From Actinomycetes bacterium (GTDB taxonomy: Bacteria; Actinomycetota; Acidimicrobiia; Acidimicrobiales; Palsa-688): 12,054 bases of DNA. The stretch's first letter is position 1. The number at the start of each line of letters is the position of its first letter. This document shows, one piece after another, positions 1-6,195 of the stretch. The translations under genes and the position numbers were made by a program. The notes under the pieces were generated by a model. It had not been told where the DNA came from, ran no database searches, and was given only the letters and a program-made list of their open reading frames with translations. The stretch spans positions 1-12,054 of the forward strand of contig JAKAXN010000108.1 of the NCBI GenBank assembly GCA_021816565.1, in the 5' to 3' direction.

Positions 1-314
1 GCGGCGCAGGCCGGCTCGCACTCCCGGATGGCCCGGGCCACCTCCGGTATGGCCGACCGGTTGGCCGACAGCACCAGGGCCAGGGTGTAGGCCACGTTGG
101 CCGAGGTGGGCCGGTGGACCACCGCCCCGCCGACGTTGCCCCGGCGGACGCGGATGAGCCCCTCGGCCTCGAGGATCCTCATGGCCTCCCGGAGCGACGG
201 CTTGCTGACGGGGAAGCTCACCCGCAGGTCCGCCTCCTTGGGCAGAAGATCGCCGTCGCCCAGCTGGCCGGTGATGATCCGCTGCCGCAGGATGTCGGCC
301 ACCAGCTCGGCCAC
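1..314 (-). CDS. FadR/GntR-family transcriptional regulator, N-terminal part (cut by window edge)
   Basis: About 104 residues are visible before the gene runs off the left edge. They form a GntR winged helix-turn-helix: ELVADILRQRIITGQL (residues 3-18), the LLPKEADL turn (23-30), a recognition helix in PVSKPSLREAMRILEAEGLI (35-54), and the wing RVRRGNVGGAVVHRP (55-69). The residues after this (AIPEVARAIRECEPACAA) look like the start of an FCD-type ligand-binding domain, so the FadR subfamily is likely. Such proteins are usually repressors released by an organic acid or acyl-CoA. It lies 67 bp downstream of the amidohydrolase and is probably the last gene seen of that operon, so it may be autoregulated. 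The start is uncertain. GTG at 314 sits at the first helix with a weak ribosome site. The only other in-frame start upstream is ATG at 446, which would overlap the amidohydrolase by 65 bp. Family sure; start and length not. Confidence 0.85.
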   Translation of the reverse strand, partial: MAELVADILRQRIITGQLGDGDLLPKEADLRVSFPVSKPSLREAMRILEAEGLIRVRRGNVGGAVVHRPTSANVAYTLALVLSANRSAIPEVARAIRECEPACA

Positions 315-381
315 CCGCTGACCCCGCAGCGCCCCTGCCGCGGCGGGTGCGAACCCGTCCCTGCCGTCAGCGTGGGGGTCG

Positions 382-1641
382 TCAGTAGGCGTCGGGGTCA
401 GATCGCACTTCCATGGGTACAGGATGCCGGTACAGCTCAGCGGCATTCTGCCAGGTGATGCGCTCTATGTCGGCGGCGGGGAGGTGACCGATCTGGCGCT
501 CGGTGAGCTCCTGGGTCCGCGGCCAGGTGGAGTCGCAGTGGGGGTAGTCCTGTTCCAGCAGGATGTTCTCCACCCCGATCCGGTCGCGCTGCACGAAAGC
601 CGACGGGTCCTCCACGGCGCAGAACCAGAAGTTGCGCCGCAGCACCTCAGCCGGCGTCAGGTCGGATCTCCACGTCCCGTACATCTCGTGGTAGCTGAGC
701 ATGTGGTCCAGCCGGTCCATGAGAGCCGCCACCCAGCCGATGCCACCCTCGGACAGGCATATCCGAAGCTCGGGGAAGCGCAGCGGGTACAGCGAGTAGA
801 GCCAGTCGACGGCTGCGTACATGGCGTACCCGAAGAACAGCACCCCGGTCACGTCCGGCGGGGCGTCGTCGGTGGTGGCGGGGGACGCCCCCGAGGACCC
901 GATGTGCAGGTTGATCACCGTCCCGGTCTCGGCGCAGGCCTCGATCAGCGGGTCCCAGTAGCCGGAGTGGATGGTGGGCAGACCGTGGCCGGCCGGGGAC
1001 TCCGGGAAGGTGACCGCCTTGAACCCCCGCTCGGCGTTCTCCCGGATCATGGCCGCCCCCACCTCCGGATCGAGCAGCCAGGGGATCTGGCAGGCGATGA
1101 TGCGGTCGGGGTGCGGGCCGGCCCACGCTTCGAGGTGCCAGTCGTTCCAGGCCCGCACGCTGGCCATCGCCAGGTCCCGGTCGGGGGTGAGCAGCTGCAG
1201 CCGCTGGCCGGCGAATCCGGGCAGGAACGACGGGAAGTTGAGCGAGGCGTACACCCCGTTGAGGTCCATGTCGGCTATGCGGGCCTCGATGTCCCACGCC
1301 CCGCGGCGCATCTCGTCGAAGCGCACCGGCTCGAAGCCGTACTCCGACACCGGCCGGCCGATCACCGCGTTGAACCCGACGTTCGGCAGCTCCTGCCCGT
1401 CGTAGAGCCAGACCTGACCACCGTCGGGCCGCTCCACCACCCGCGGCGCCCGGTCGGCCAGCCGGGCCGGCACCCGGCCCTCGAAGGTGTCTGGCGGCTC
1501 CACGATGTGGTCGTCCGCCGAGATCAGCAGGTAACGCCTGGCCGCTCGGGGTGGGTCCGGCAGGAACGTGACCGACCGGGACCCGTCCTGGCCGGCAGTG
1601 GTGAACGAACGGTCTCCCGCCAGGTCTTCCAGTGAACGCAA
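382..1641 (-). CDS. Amidohydro_2 (ACMSD-like) metal-dependent hydrolase/decarboxylase
   Basis: A 419-aa cytoplasmic enzyme of the amidohydrolase-2 family, a TIM barrel related to ACMSD, gamma-resorcylate decarboxylase and 5-carboxyvanillate decarboxylase. Visible motifs: SADDHIVEPPDTF (41-53) with the first metal-site residues (H45, E48 region); GFKAVTFPES (206-215); the metal-ligand His in INLHIGSSG (243-251, H246); LSEGGIGW (296-303); and EQDYPHCDSTWP (363-374), whose D365 matches the conserved barrel-end Asp. The C-terminus ends with the usual NAAELYRH. The start is TTG at 1641, preceded by AGGGGG about 8 nt upstream. The gene begins 29 bp after the stop of the class II aldolase gene, so the two are almost certainly co-transcribed. 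Members can be hydrolases or non-oxidative decarboxylases. Next to a CoA ligase and an aldolase-family gene, a catabolic decarboxylase or ring-cleavage hydrolase is plausible, but the substrate is unknown. Confidence 0.9.
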   Translation of the reverse strand: MRSLEDLAGDRSFTTAGQDGSRSVTFLPDPPRAARRYLLISADDHIVEPPDTFEGRVPARLADRAPRVVERPDGGQVWLYDGQELPNVGFNAVIGRPVSEYGFEPVRFDEMRRGAWDIEARIADMDLNGVYASLNFPSFLPGFAGQRLQLLTPDRDLAMASVRAWNDWHLEAWAGPHPDRIIACQIPWLLDPEVGAAMIRENAERGFKAVTFPESPAGHGLPTIHSGYWDPLIEACAETGTVINLHIGSSGASPATTDDAPPDVTGVLFFGYAMYAAVDWLYSLYPLRFPELRICLSEGGIGWVAALMDRLDHMLSYHEMYGTWRSDLTPAEVLRRNFWFCAVEDPSAFVQRDRIGVENILLEQDYPHCDSTWPRTQELTERQIGHLPAADIERITWQNAAELYRHPVPMEVRSDPDAY

Positions 1642-1670
1642 CTCGTGATCCCCCTGTCTCTACGCCGCCC

Positions 1671-2432
1671 TCATGAGAGGACGTCCGGCTCCCGGCGCAG
1701 CAGCAGCCGCACCGCCCCGGCCCAATACACGTCCACCGCCCGTTCGAGCAGTGACTCCTTCATGCCCTTCATCAGCCCCGACGGGATGGCCAGGGGGTCC
1801 CGGCCCATCACGTGGACGTAGTAGGCCAGGCGGCACACCCGGTCGATGCTGGCGGCCCGGTACACCGCCTCGGGGAGGGTGGCGCCGGTGACGATCACAC
1901 CGTGGCTGGCCAGTACGGCGACCGGGGCGTCGCCGATACGGTCCGCCAACTCGGCCCCCAGCTGGGCGTTGTCGATCTCCCCGGTGTACTCGTGGACCAG
2001 GCACAGGTCGTTGAGGAACATGCTCCCGGTCTGGTGCAGGAGCTCGGGCAGCATGTCCACCGCGGCCAGCACGGTTACCCAGAAGGGATGATTGTGGATG
2101 ACCACCCGGGCATCGGGGCGGCTGCGGTGCAGCTCGGTGTGTATGTGGATGGCCGGCGTGACATCCCATTTCCCGGCCGTCACCCGCCCGTCGGCGTCCA
2201 CCTCGCAGACATCCGAACCGCTGATCTCCGCCCACCACAGGCCCCAGGGGTTGACCAGCATCCCGCCCCCCGGTTCGCGCTGCCAGGTGATGTGGCCGGC
2301 CAAGTTCTCGGCGAAGCCCTCACCGGCGAGGATCCGGAAGGCGCAGGCCAGGGCCTGTTCGTCGGACAAGTCGACCCCGAGCGGTGGTGTCACCGATGGC
2401 GCCCAGACCTCCAACCCCCCACGTCTATCCAC
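1671..2432 (-). CDS. Class II aldolase/adducin-family protein
   Basis: Belongs to the metal-dependent class II aldolase fold (fuculose-phosphate aldolase, RhaD, AraD, and the aromatic decarboxylases PhtC and HMPD decarboxylase). Numbered from the start chosen here (253 aa): the N-terminal segment GFAENLAGHIT (39-49); HIHTELH with the catalytic-acid equivalent E100; VVIHNHPFW with metal ligands H113 and H115; and LASHGVIVTG with the third ligand H177. All key residues are therefore present. The start is GTG at 2432 because GGAGG lies 7 nt upstream. An in-frame GTG at 2471 would add 13 residues but shows no ribosome site. The gene follows the CoA ligase by 74 bp and precedes the amidohydrolase by 29 bp. 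It could be a true aldolase or, given the neighbours, a decarboxylase of a hydroxylated aromatic or heterocyclic acid. The second reading is inference from family and context. Confidence 0.9.
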   Translation of the reverse strand: MDRRGGLEVWAPSVTPPLGVDLSDEQALACAFRILAGEGFAENLAGHITWQREPGGGMLVNPWGLWWAEISGSDVCEVDADGRVTAGKWDVTPAIHIHTELHRSRPDARVVIHNHPFWVTVLAAVDMLPELLHQTGSMFLNDLCLVHEYTGEIDNAQLGAELADRIGDAPVAVLASHGVIVTGATLPEAVYRAASIDRVCRLAYYVHVMGRDPLAIPSGLMKGMKESLLERAVDVYWAGAVRLLLRREPDVLS

Positions 2433-2506
2433 TGGCCTTCCTCCCCATCTTCTATATCTTTCTGCAAGCACCGGTACAGGACAAGGGGCGACCCGACGGC
2501 CACCCC

Positions 2507-4192
2507 CTACGCCGGCGAGCGGGCCAGGCGCCGGGCGTCCTCGGCGAGCTGGCCCTTGGCCACCTTGCCCCCGGACGAGCGGGGCAGTTCGGCCAGCACC
2601 ACCAACCTCTCCGGGAAGTACTCCTTCGACACCCCCTCAGCGTCGAGGAAGGCCACCAGGTCGGCCAGCTCGAGAGTGCAGCCGGGCTTGAGCTGGACGA
2701 AGGCGCACACCCGCTCGCCGAAGACCGGGTCGGGCACCGGTACGGCTGCGGCCAGGGCCACGGCCGGGTGGGAGGAGACGGCGTCCTCCACCACCGGGGC
2801 GCTGATGTTCTTCCCACCCCGGATGATGATCTCCGATTTGCGGCCGACGACCGACAGGTAACCCTCGTCGTCGACGGTGACGATATCGGCGTGGAGGACG
2901 AAGCCGTCCTCGGTCATCAACAGCGCGTTGGCCTCGGGGTCGTCGTAGTAGCCCAGGCACAGGGCCGGACCGCGGCTACCGGGCTGGCCCCGACCGGTGG
3001 CCGTGACGTCCACGCCGTCGTCGAAGAGCCGCATCTCGGTGCCGGGCACCAGCCGGCCGGCGGTGGTGAGACGCCGGTGCGGCGGGTCCCCCACCCGGGT
3101 CCCGGTGACCACACCGCTCTCGTTGGAGCCGTAGAAGTTGAGCACGTACGCTCCGGTCCGCTCCTCGAAGCGGCGGGCCGCCTCGTAGGGGATCATCTCC
3201 CCGCCGGTGAACATCACCCGCAGCGAGGACAGGTCCCGCCGGGCCATCTCGGGGGAGTTGAGCATCATCTTGAACTGGGTGCTCACACAGACGAGCACCG
3301 TGGCCCTCTCCCGCTCGATCAGTTCCACCGCCAGTTCGGCGCTGAAGCGGTCCATGACCACCGACGGGGCGGCGACGGTCGCCGCCACGAAATGGGTGGT
3401 GAACACTCCGAAGCCGAATGGCATGGGGGCCAGCCCCAGCAGCACCTCGCCGGCCTCCATCTGCGCCACCTCCCGAGCCTGGCGGGCCATGTACAACTTG
3501 GAGTTCTGGCTGTGCATGACGCACTTGGGCAGGCCTGTGGTCCCCGACGTGGAGTTGATCAGGAACAGGTCGTCCGGTCCGAGACGCCGCTGGGCGAACG
3601 ACTCGGAGTCCACCGGCCCGGTGTCCACCACCCGACCGTCAACCAGCACCGGGGCTGTCCCGTCCGACTCGAACGCCGGGATCTCCACGTGATGGGCCAG
3701 GGCCACCCCGTCACCGCGGAGGGCCCCGACCAGCTCTGACGCTGCCGTCCCCCGGTGCGATCCGTGGGTGACGAGGGCCGCCGCCCCGGTCTTGTGCAGC
3801 AGATGGCGGATCTCCCGGTCCCCGGCCCGGGACCCGATCCCGACGCTGACCAGACCGGCCTTCTCGTTGGCCAGCAGCGCCACGTGGGCGCTGGGCCCGT
3901 CCGGGAGCAGGACGGCCACCCGGTCCCCTGGCGTCATGCCCGCCCCGACCAGCACGGCCGCCAGACGGTTCGCGGCGTCGCGGTAGCCGGCCCAGGTCAT
4001 CCGCTCCCCGGCGGTTATGAAGGCCGGCCGGTCCCCGCGGGCGCGGGCGTGCTCCTCCACCAGGTCGGCCAGGGTCATGTCCCCCCACCATCCCTCGTCC
4101 CGGAACCGCCGGGCCGAGACCGGGTCCACCATGTCCCGGTAACGTCCAAGGTCCGATCGGGGCAGCCGCCTGCCCGGGCCCGGTGTGGCCAA
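2507..4192 (-). CDS. AMP-dependent acyl-CoA synthetase/ligase
   Basis: An adenylate-forming enzyme (ANL superfamily) that would activate a carboxylic acid to its CoA thioester through an acyl-adenylate. From the start used here (561 aa) the core motifs are: phosphate loop STSGTTGLPK (214-223), MFTGGE (327-332), YGSNESG (354-360), the ATP-ribose Asp in LHADI (433-437; the usual TGD is changed to HAD), hinge GRKSEIIIRGGKNIS (450-464), and the C-terminal catalytic Lys in PRSSGGKVAKG (K543). Length and motif order are normal for a medium-chain or aryl-CoA ligase (benzoate- or cyclohexanecarboxylate-CoA ligase type). I chose TTG at 4192 because AGGGGAGG stands 5 nt before it. GTG at 4210, which adds six residues, has no ribosome site. 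It is the first gene of the leftward operon and is divergent from the SDR gene. The substrate cannot be told from sequence. Confidence 0.93.
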   Translation of the reverse strand: MATPGPGRRLPRSDLGRYRDMVDPVSARRFRDEGWWGDMTLADLVEEHARARGDRPAFITAGERMTWAGYRDAANRLAAVLVGAGMTPGDRVAVLLPDGPSAHVALLANEKAGLVSVGIGSRAGDREIRHLLHKTGAAALVTHGSHRGTAASELVGALRGDGVALAHHVEIPAFESDGTAPVLVDGRVVDTGPVDSESFAQRRLGPDDLFLINSTSGTTGLPKCVMHSQNSKLYMARQAREVAQMEAGEVLLGLAPMPFGFGVFTTHFVAATVAAPSVVMDRFSAELAVELIERERATVLVCVSTQFKMMLNSPEMARRDLSSLRVMFTGGEMIPYEAARRFEERTGAYVLNFYGSNESGVVTGTRVGDPPHRRLTTAGRLVPGTEMRLFDDGVDVTATGRGQPGSRGPALCLGYYDDPEANALLMTEDGFVLHADIVTVDDEGYLSVVGRKSEIIIRGGKNISAPVVEDAVSSHPAVALAAAVPVPDPVFGERVCAFVQLKPGCTLELADLVAFLDAEGVSKEYFPERLVVLAELPRSSGGKVAKGQLAEDARRLARSPA

Positions 4193-4224
4193 AGTCGCCT
4201 CCCCTACCACCTGCGATTGCCGAC

Positions 4225-4236
4225 ATGGTACGTACC
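4225..4236. promoter_or_regulatory. Candidate GntR/FadR operator overlapping a -10 of the ligase operon
   Basis: A perfect 10-bp palindrome, GGTACGTACC, at 4227-4236. It fits the N-GT-N(4)-AC-N pattern known for FadR-type GntR operators. On the minus strand TACCAT (revcomp of 4225-4230) matches the TANNNT -10 form and overlaps the palindrome; no good -35 is visible. Transcription would then start about 30 nt before the TTG of the ligase, leaving room for its AGGGGAGG ribosome site. A GntR regulator is encoded at the end of the same operon, so autoregulation by repression is a reasonable inference. Confidence 0.4.
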
Positions 4237-4291
4237 GGCCGGACCGGCGTCCGCGGCGAACGGCGTTCCCATCCCGGCCACCGGGACGTCC

Positions 4292-4311
4292 GCGCCGCCA
4301 GCCGGCGGCGC
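4292..4311. repeat. Perfect GC-rich hairpin in the divergent intergenic region
   Basis: GCGCCGCC (4292-4299) and GGCGGCGC (4304-4311) are perfect inverted copies with a 4-nt loop, AGCC. This strong stem lies 30 bp upstream of the SDR start and between the two divergent genes. It could be a protein-binding site, an insulating structure, or simply a product of high GC content. No T tract follows it, so it is not a standard terminator. Confidence 0.5.
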
Positions 4312-4328
4312 CCAGCGGCCGGCGTTGC

Positions 4329-4334
4329 TACGTT
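4329..4334 (+). promoter_or_regulatory. Possible -10 box for a leaderless SDR transcript
   Basis: TACGTT matches the actinobacterial TANNNT -10 form and ends 7 nt before the ATG at 4342. No recognisable Shine-Dalgarno separates the two; only CCGGGG abuts the ATG. This spacing is what leaderless actinobacterial mRNAs show. No -35 is evident, so this is only a suggestion. Confidence 0.3.
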
Positions 4335-4341
4335 CCCGGGG

Positions 4342-5136
4342 ATGGCGACCGAGCCCGCCGGCACCATCCACCCGGCCGGGGATTTCGCCGGCCGGGTCGC
4401 TCTGGTGGTCGGCGCCAGCGGGGGGATCGGGCGGGAGGTGAGCCGCATGCTCGCCGAGCGGGGCGCGGCGGTTGCGCTCACCCACCGGCGCGACAGCCCC
4501 GCCGTCGACGAGCTGGTCCGGCAGGCCGGGCCGGCCCGGGCCCGGGCCTACCGGCTCGACCTGGGCGACAGCGGGGCGTGCGCGGAGACCGTCCGGAGGG
4601 TCGCCGCCGACTTCGGTGCCCTCGACGCGGTGGTCTACGCCGCCGGGCCCCACGTGCCGATGGTCCATCTGAGCAGGGTGAGCCCCGACCTGCTCGGCCG
4701 GCAGTTGGTCGATGACGTGGTGGGGGTGTTCAGCGTGGTCGGGCCGGCCCTGGAGCTGCTGCGGTCCAGCCGGGGCAGCGTCACCGCGGTGACCACCTCG
4801 GCCACCGACCGCTTCCCGGTACGCGACGGCCTGTCGGCGGTGCCGAAGGGAGCCGTGGAGGCCCTCATGAGGGCCCTGGCCGCGGAGGAGGGCCGCTTCG
4901 GTGTGCGCTTCAACTGCGTGGGACCGGGCATGCTCACCGACGGCATGGCGGAGCGGCTCATCGCCTCGGGGGACCTGGACGGCCGGGCCCTCGAGGTTGC
5001 CCGGGCGAACACCCCGCTGCGCCGGTTCGGCACTGCGGTGGACGTGGCCGAGGCGGTGTGCTTCCTGGCCTCGGGACGGGCTGGCTTCGTTACCGGCCAG
5101 AAGCTCAACGTGGACGGGGGCTACACCGTCGGCTGA
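4342..5136 (+). CDS. SDR-family protein with degenerate catalytic tetrad
   Basis: A 264-aa Rossmann-fold protein of the classical short-chain dehydrogenase type. The nucleotide-binding turn GASGGIG (24-30) is intact, as are LDL (72-74, adenine-ring Asp region), VVYAAG (97-102, in place of NNAG), NCVGPGML (191-198) and the C-terminal NVDGGYT (256-262). The active site is not intact. The YxxxK motif reads SAVPK (S165 in place of Tyr, K169 kept), the catalytic Ser position is Thr152 by spacing, and the usual Asn of the vNl.G.f motif is Asp125. It may therefore bind NAD(P) without normal redox chemistry, or use another mechanism. ATG at 4342 is chosen; the open frame runs further upstream to 4183, but that part overlaps the divergent ligase gene and shows no domain. 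It is divergent from the ligase operon and may share its control. Confidence 0.88.
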   Translation: MATEPAGTIHPAGDFAGRVALVVGASGGIGREVSRMLAERGAAVALTHRRDSPAVDELVRQAGPARARAYRLDLGDSGACAETVRRVAADFGALDAVVYAAGPHVPMVHLSRVSPDLLGRQLVDDVVGVFSVVGPALELLRSSRGSVTAVTTSATDRFPVRDGLSAVPKGAVEALMRALAAEEGRFGVRFNCVGPGMLTDGMAERLIASGDLDGRALEVARANTPLRRFGTAVDVAEAVCFLASGRAGFVTGQKLNVDGGYTVG

Positions 5137-5206
5137 GCTCCGACAACTTTCACCTCCTCTGTCACCCCTGCGGCGCCGACGGTCCACCCCGGCGGTAGTG
5201 TCGGAG
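5128..5206 (+). promoter_or_regulatory. Alternative inverted repeats between the SDR and GAF genes
   Basis: GTCGG (5128-5132) can pair with CCGAC (5140-5144) across the SDR stop codon in a small stem with a 7-nt loop. The downstream arm overlaps CTCCGACA (5138-5145), which has a perfect 8-nt inverted copy, TGTCGGAG, at 5199-5206, 24 nt before the GAF start. The two pairings exclude each other. The region could be a weak terminator or an attenuator-like leader, or only chance in GC-rich DNA. A TANNNT box (TAGTGT, 5196-5201) without a good -35 also lies here. Confidence 0.3.
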
Positions 5207-5230
5207 GGTCCGGCCGGCCAGGAGGATCGC

Positions 5231-5704
5231 ATGGAAGCGGAGCTATCGGACATAGCGGAGCGGCTCGGCGGCGCGCCGGGCCTGGAATCCATCCAGGAGG
5301 TGGTCCGCACGGGCGCCCGGGCCATCACCGGCGCCCACGGGTCCACCCTGGTACTCCGGGACGGGGACCGGTGTTTCTACGCCGATGAGGACGCCATCAG
5401 CCCCCTGTGGAAGGGGCAGCGCTTTCCCATCGACCAGTGCATCAGCGGCTGGGCCATGCTCCACGGCGAGTGCACCGTGGTGCCCGACGTCTACGACGAC
5501 AGCCGCATACCCGTCGACGCCTACCGGCCCACGTTCGTCAAGAGCCTGGCGGTGGCGCCGGTGGGAGCGGGACAGCCGGTGGGGGCGATAGGGGTGTACT
5601 GGGCGGTCCACCACCGGGCGACCGAAGCCGAGGTGGCCGCCCTCCGGGAGCTCTGCGCGCTGACCGCGATGGCCCTGGCCCGGGTCAACTCCGCCTCCGT
5701 CTGA
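5231..5704 (+). CDS. Stand-alone GAF-domain protein
   Basis: A 157-aa soluble protein made almost entirely of one GAF domain. A short N-terminal helix (residues 4-30, with GLESIQEVVRTGARAITGA) leads into the GAF core: STLVLRDGDRCFYADED (38-54), PLWKGQRFPIDQCISGWAML (58-77), CTVVPDVYDDSRIP (81-94), VKSLAVAPV (103-111), GAIGVYW (118-124), and a closing helix (131-152). This arrangement resembles GAF modules of histidine kinases and cyclases, but no kinase, HD-GYP, GGDEF or other output domain is attached. Cys70 and Cys81 are candidate redox or ligand sites. The start is ATG at 5231, with GGAGG 5 nt upstream. It probably works as a small-molecule sensor or partner of a separately encoded output protein. 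The ligand is unknown. It follows the SDR by 94 bp. Confidence 0.85.
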   Translation: MEAELSDIAERLGGAPGLESIQEVVRTGARAITGAHGSTLVLRDGDRCFYADEDAISPLWKGQRFPIDQCISGWAMLHGECTVVPDVYDDSRIPVDAYRPTFVKSLAVAPVGAGQPVGAIGVYWAVHHRATEAEVAALRELCALTAMALARVNSASV

Positions 5705-5801
5705 CGACCGGGCCGGCCCGGCATCTCACACGTTGCGGGTGACGACCGCGGGGGTCCATCCGGGCAGCGTGGAACGAGACACGCCACGGAGGAGAGAACC
5801 C

Positions 5802-6164
5802 ATGACCGACACCCAGCGTCCTGCAGAAGACACCCTCGGCAGCATCGCCCAGGAGGACTACCCGGTCCTGGAGACCGTGGCCATGATGCACCTCGACACG
5901 TTGGCCAACTGCAACCTGGACGTGCGCACCTATCATCTGGTCCGCCTGGCCGCCCTTGTGGCCATGGACGCGGCCCCGGTCTCCTATCTGGTCAACCTGG
6001 GCGCAGCCGCCGACACCGGCGTCACGGCCGAGGACGCCCAGGGGGTCCTGGTGGCCATCGCCCCGATCGTCGGCAGCGCCCGGATCACCAAGGCCGCGGG
6101 CAACGTGCTCAAGGGCCTGGGCCTGGCCATCATGGCGGAGGAGGAAGAGGAGGCCGACTTCTAG
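5802..6164 (+). CDS. Carboxymuconolactone decarboxylase-like (CMD/AhpD fold) small protein
   Basis: A 120-aa all-helical protein. The middle segment LDVRTYHLVRLAALVAMDAAPVSYLVNLGAA (39-69) and the following GVTAEDAQGVLVAIAPIVGSARITKAAGNV (73-102) match the helical hairpin of the CMD family. The AhpD-type CxxC is absent (the single Cys is C37), and the usual His of the HV..A segment is replaced (YLVNLGAA, 62-69). A peroxidase or decarboxylase role is therefore not supported. The C-terminus is a short acidic tail of Glu and Asp (113-119). The start is ATG at 5802, preceded by GGAGGAGA; an in-frame GTG at 5733 only adds a poorly structured stretch. It lies 97 bp after the GAF gene in the same direction, and co-transcription is possible. 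It converges with the phosphatase gene with only 31 bp between stops and no clear terminator. Confidence 0.78.
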   Translation: MTDTQRPAEDTLGSIAQEDYPVLETVAMMHLDTLANCNLDVRTYHLVRLAALVAMDAAPVSYLVNLGAAADTGVTAEDAQGVLVAIAPIVGSARITKAAGNVLKGLGLAIMAEEEEEADF

Positions 6165-6195
6165 CCGCCCCCCCGTCCGGAGCCGGGAGGGCCGT

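Noticed and set aside
424..1635. A 403-aa open frame on the plus strand
   Set aside because: It lies fully antisense to the amidohydrolase, whose motifs are clear; the translation is rich in Gly/Pro/Arg/Val/His and shows no domain.
1812..3739. Two long overlapping plus-strand frames (349 and 451 aa)
   Set aside because: Both are shadows of the aldolase and CoA-ligase genes in GC-rich DNA, with no motif and low-complexity composition.
4204..5346. A 380-aa minus-strand frame antisense to the SDR gene
   Set aside because: The SDR frame has family motifs throughout; the antisense translation has none and crosses two genes and an intergenic gap.
5733..5801. N-terminal extension of the CMD-like protein from a GTG
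   Set aside because: The ATG at 5802 has a strong GGAGGAGA ribosome site, and the extension has no family-like residues.
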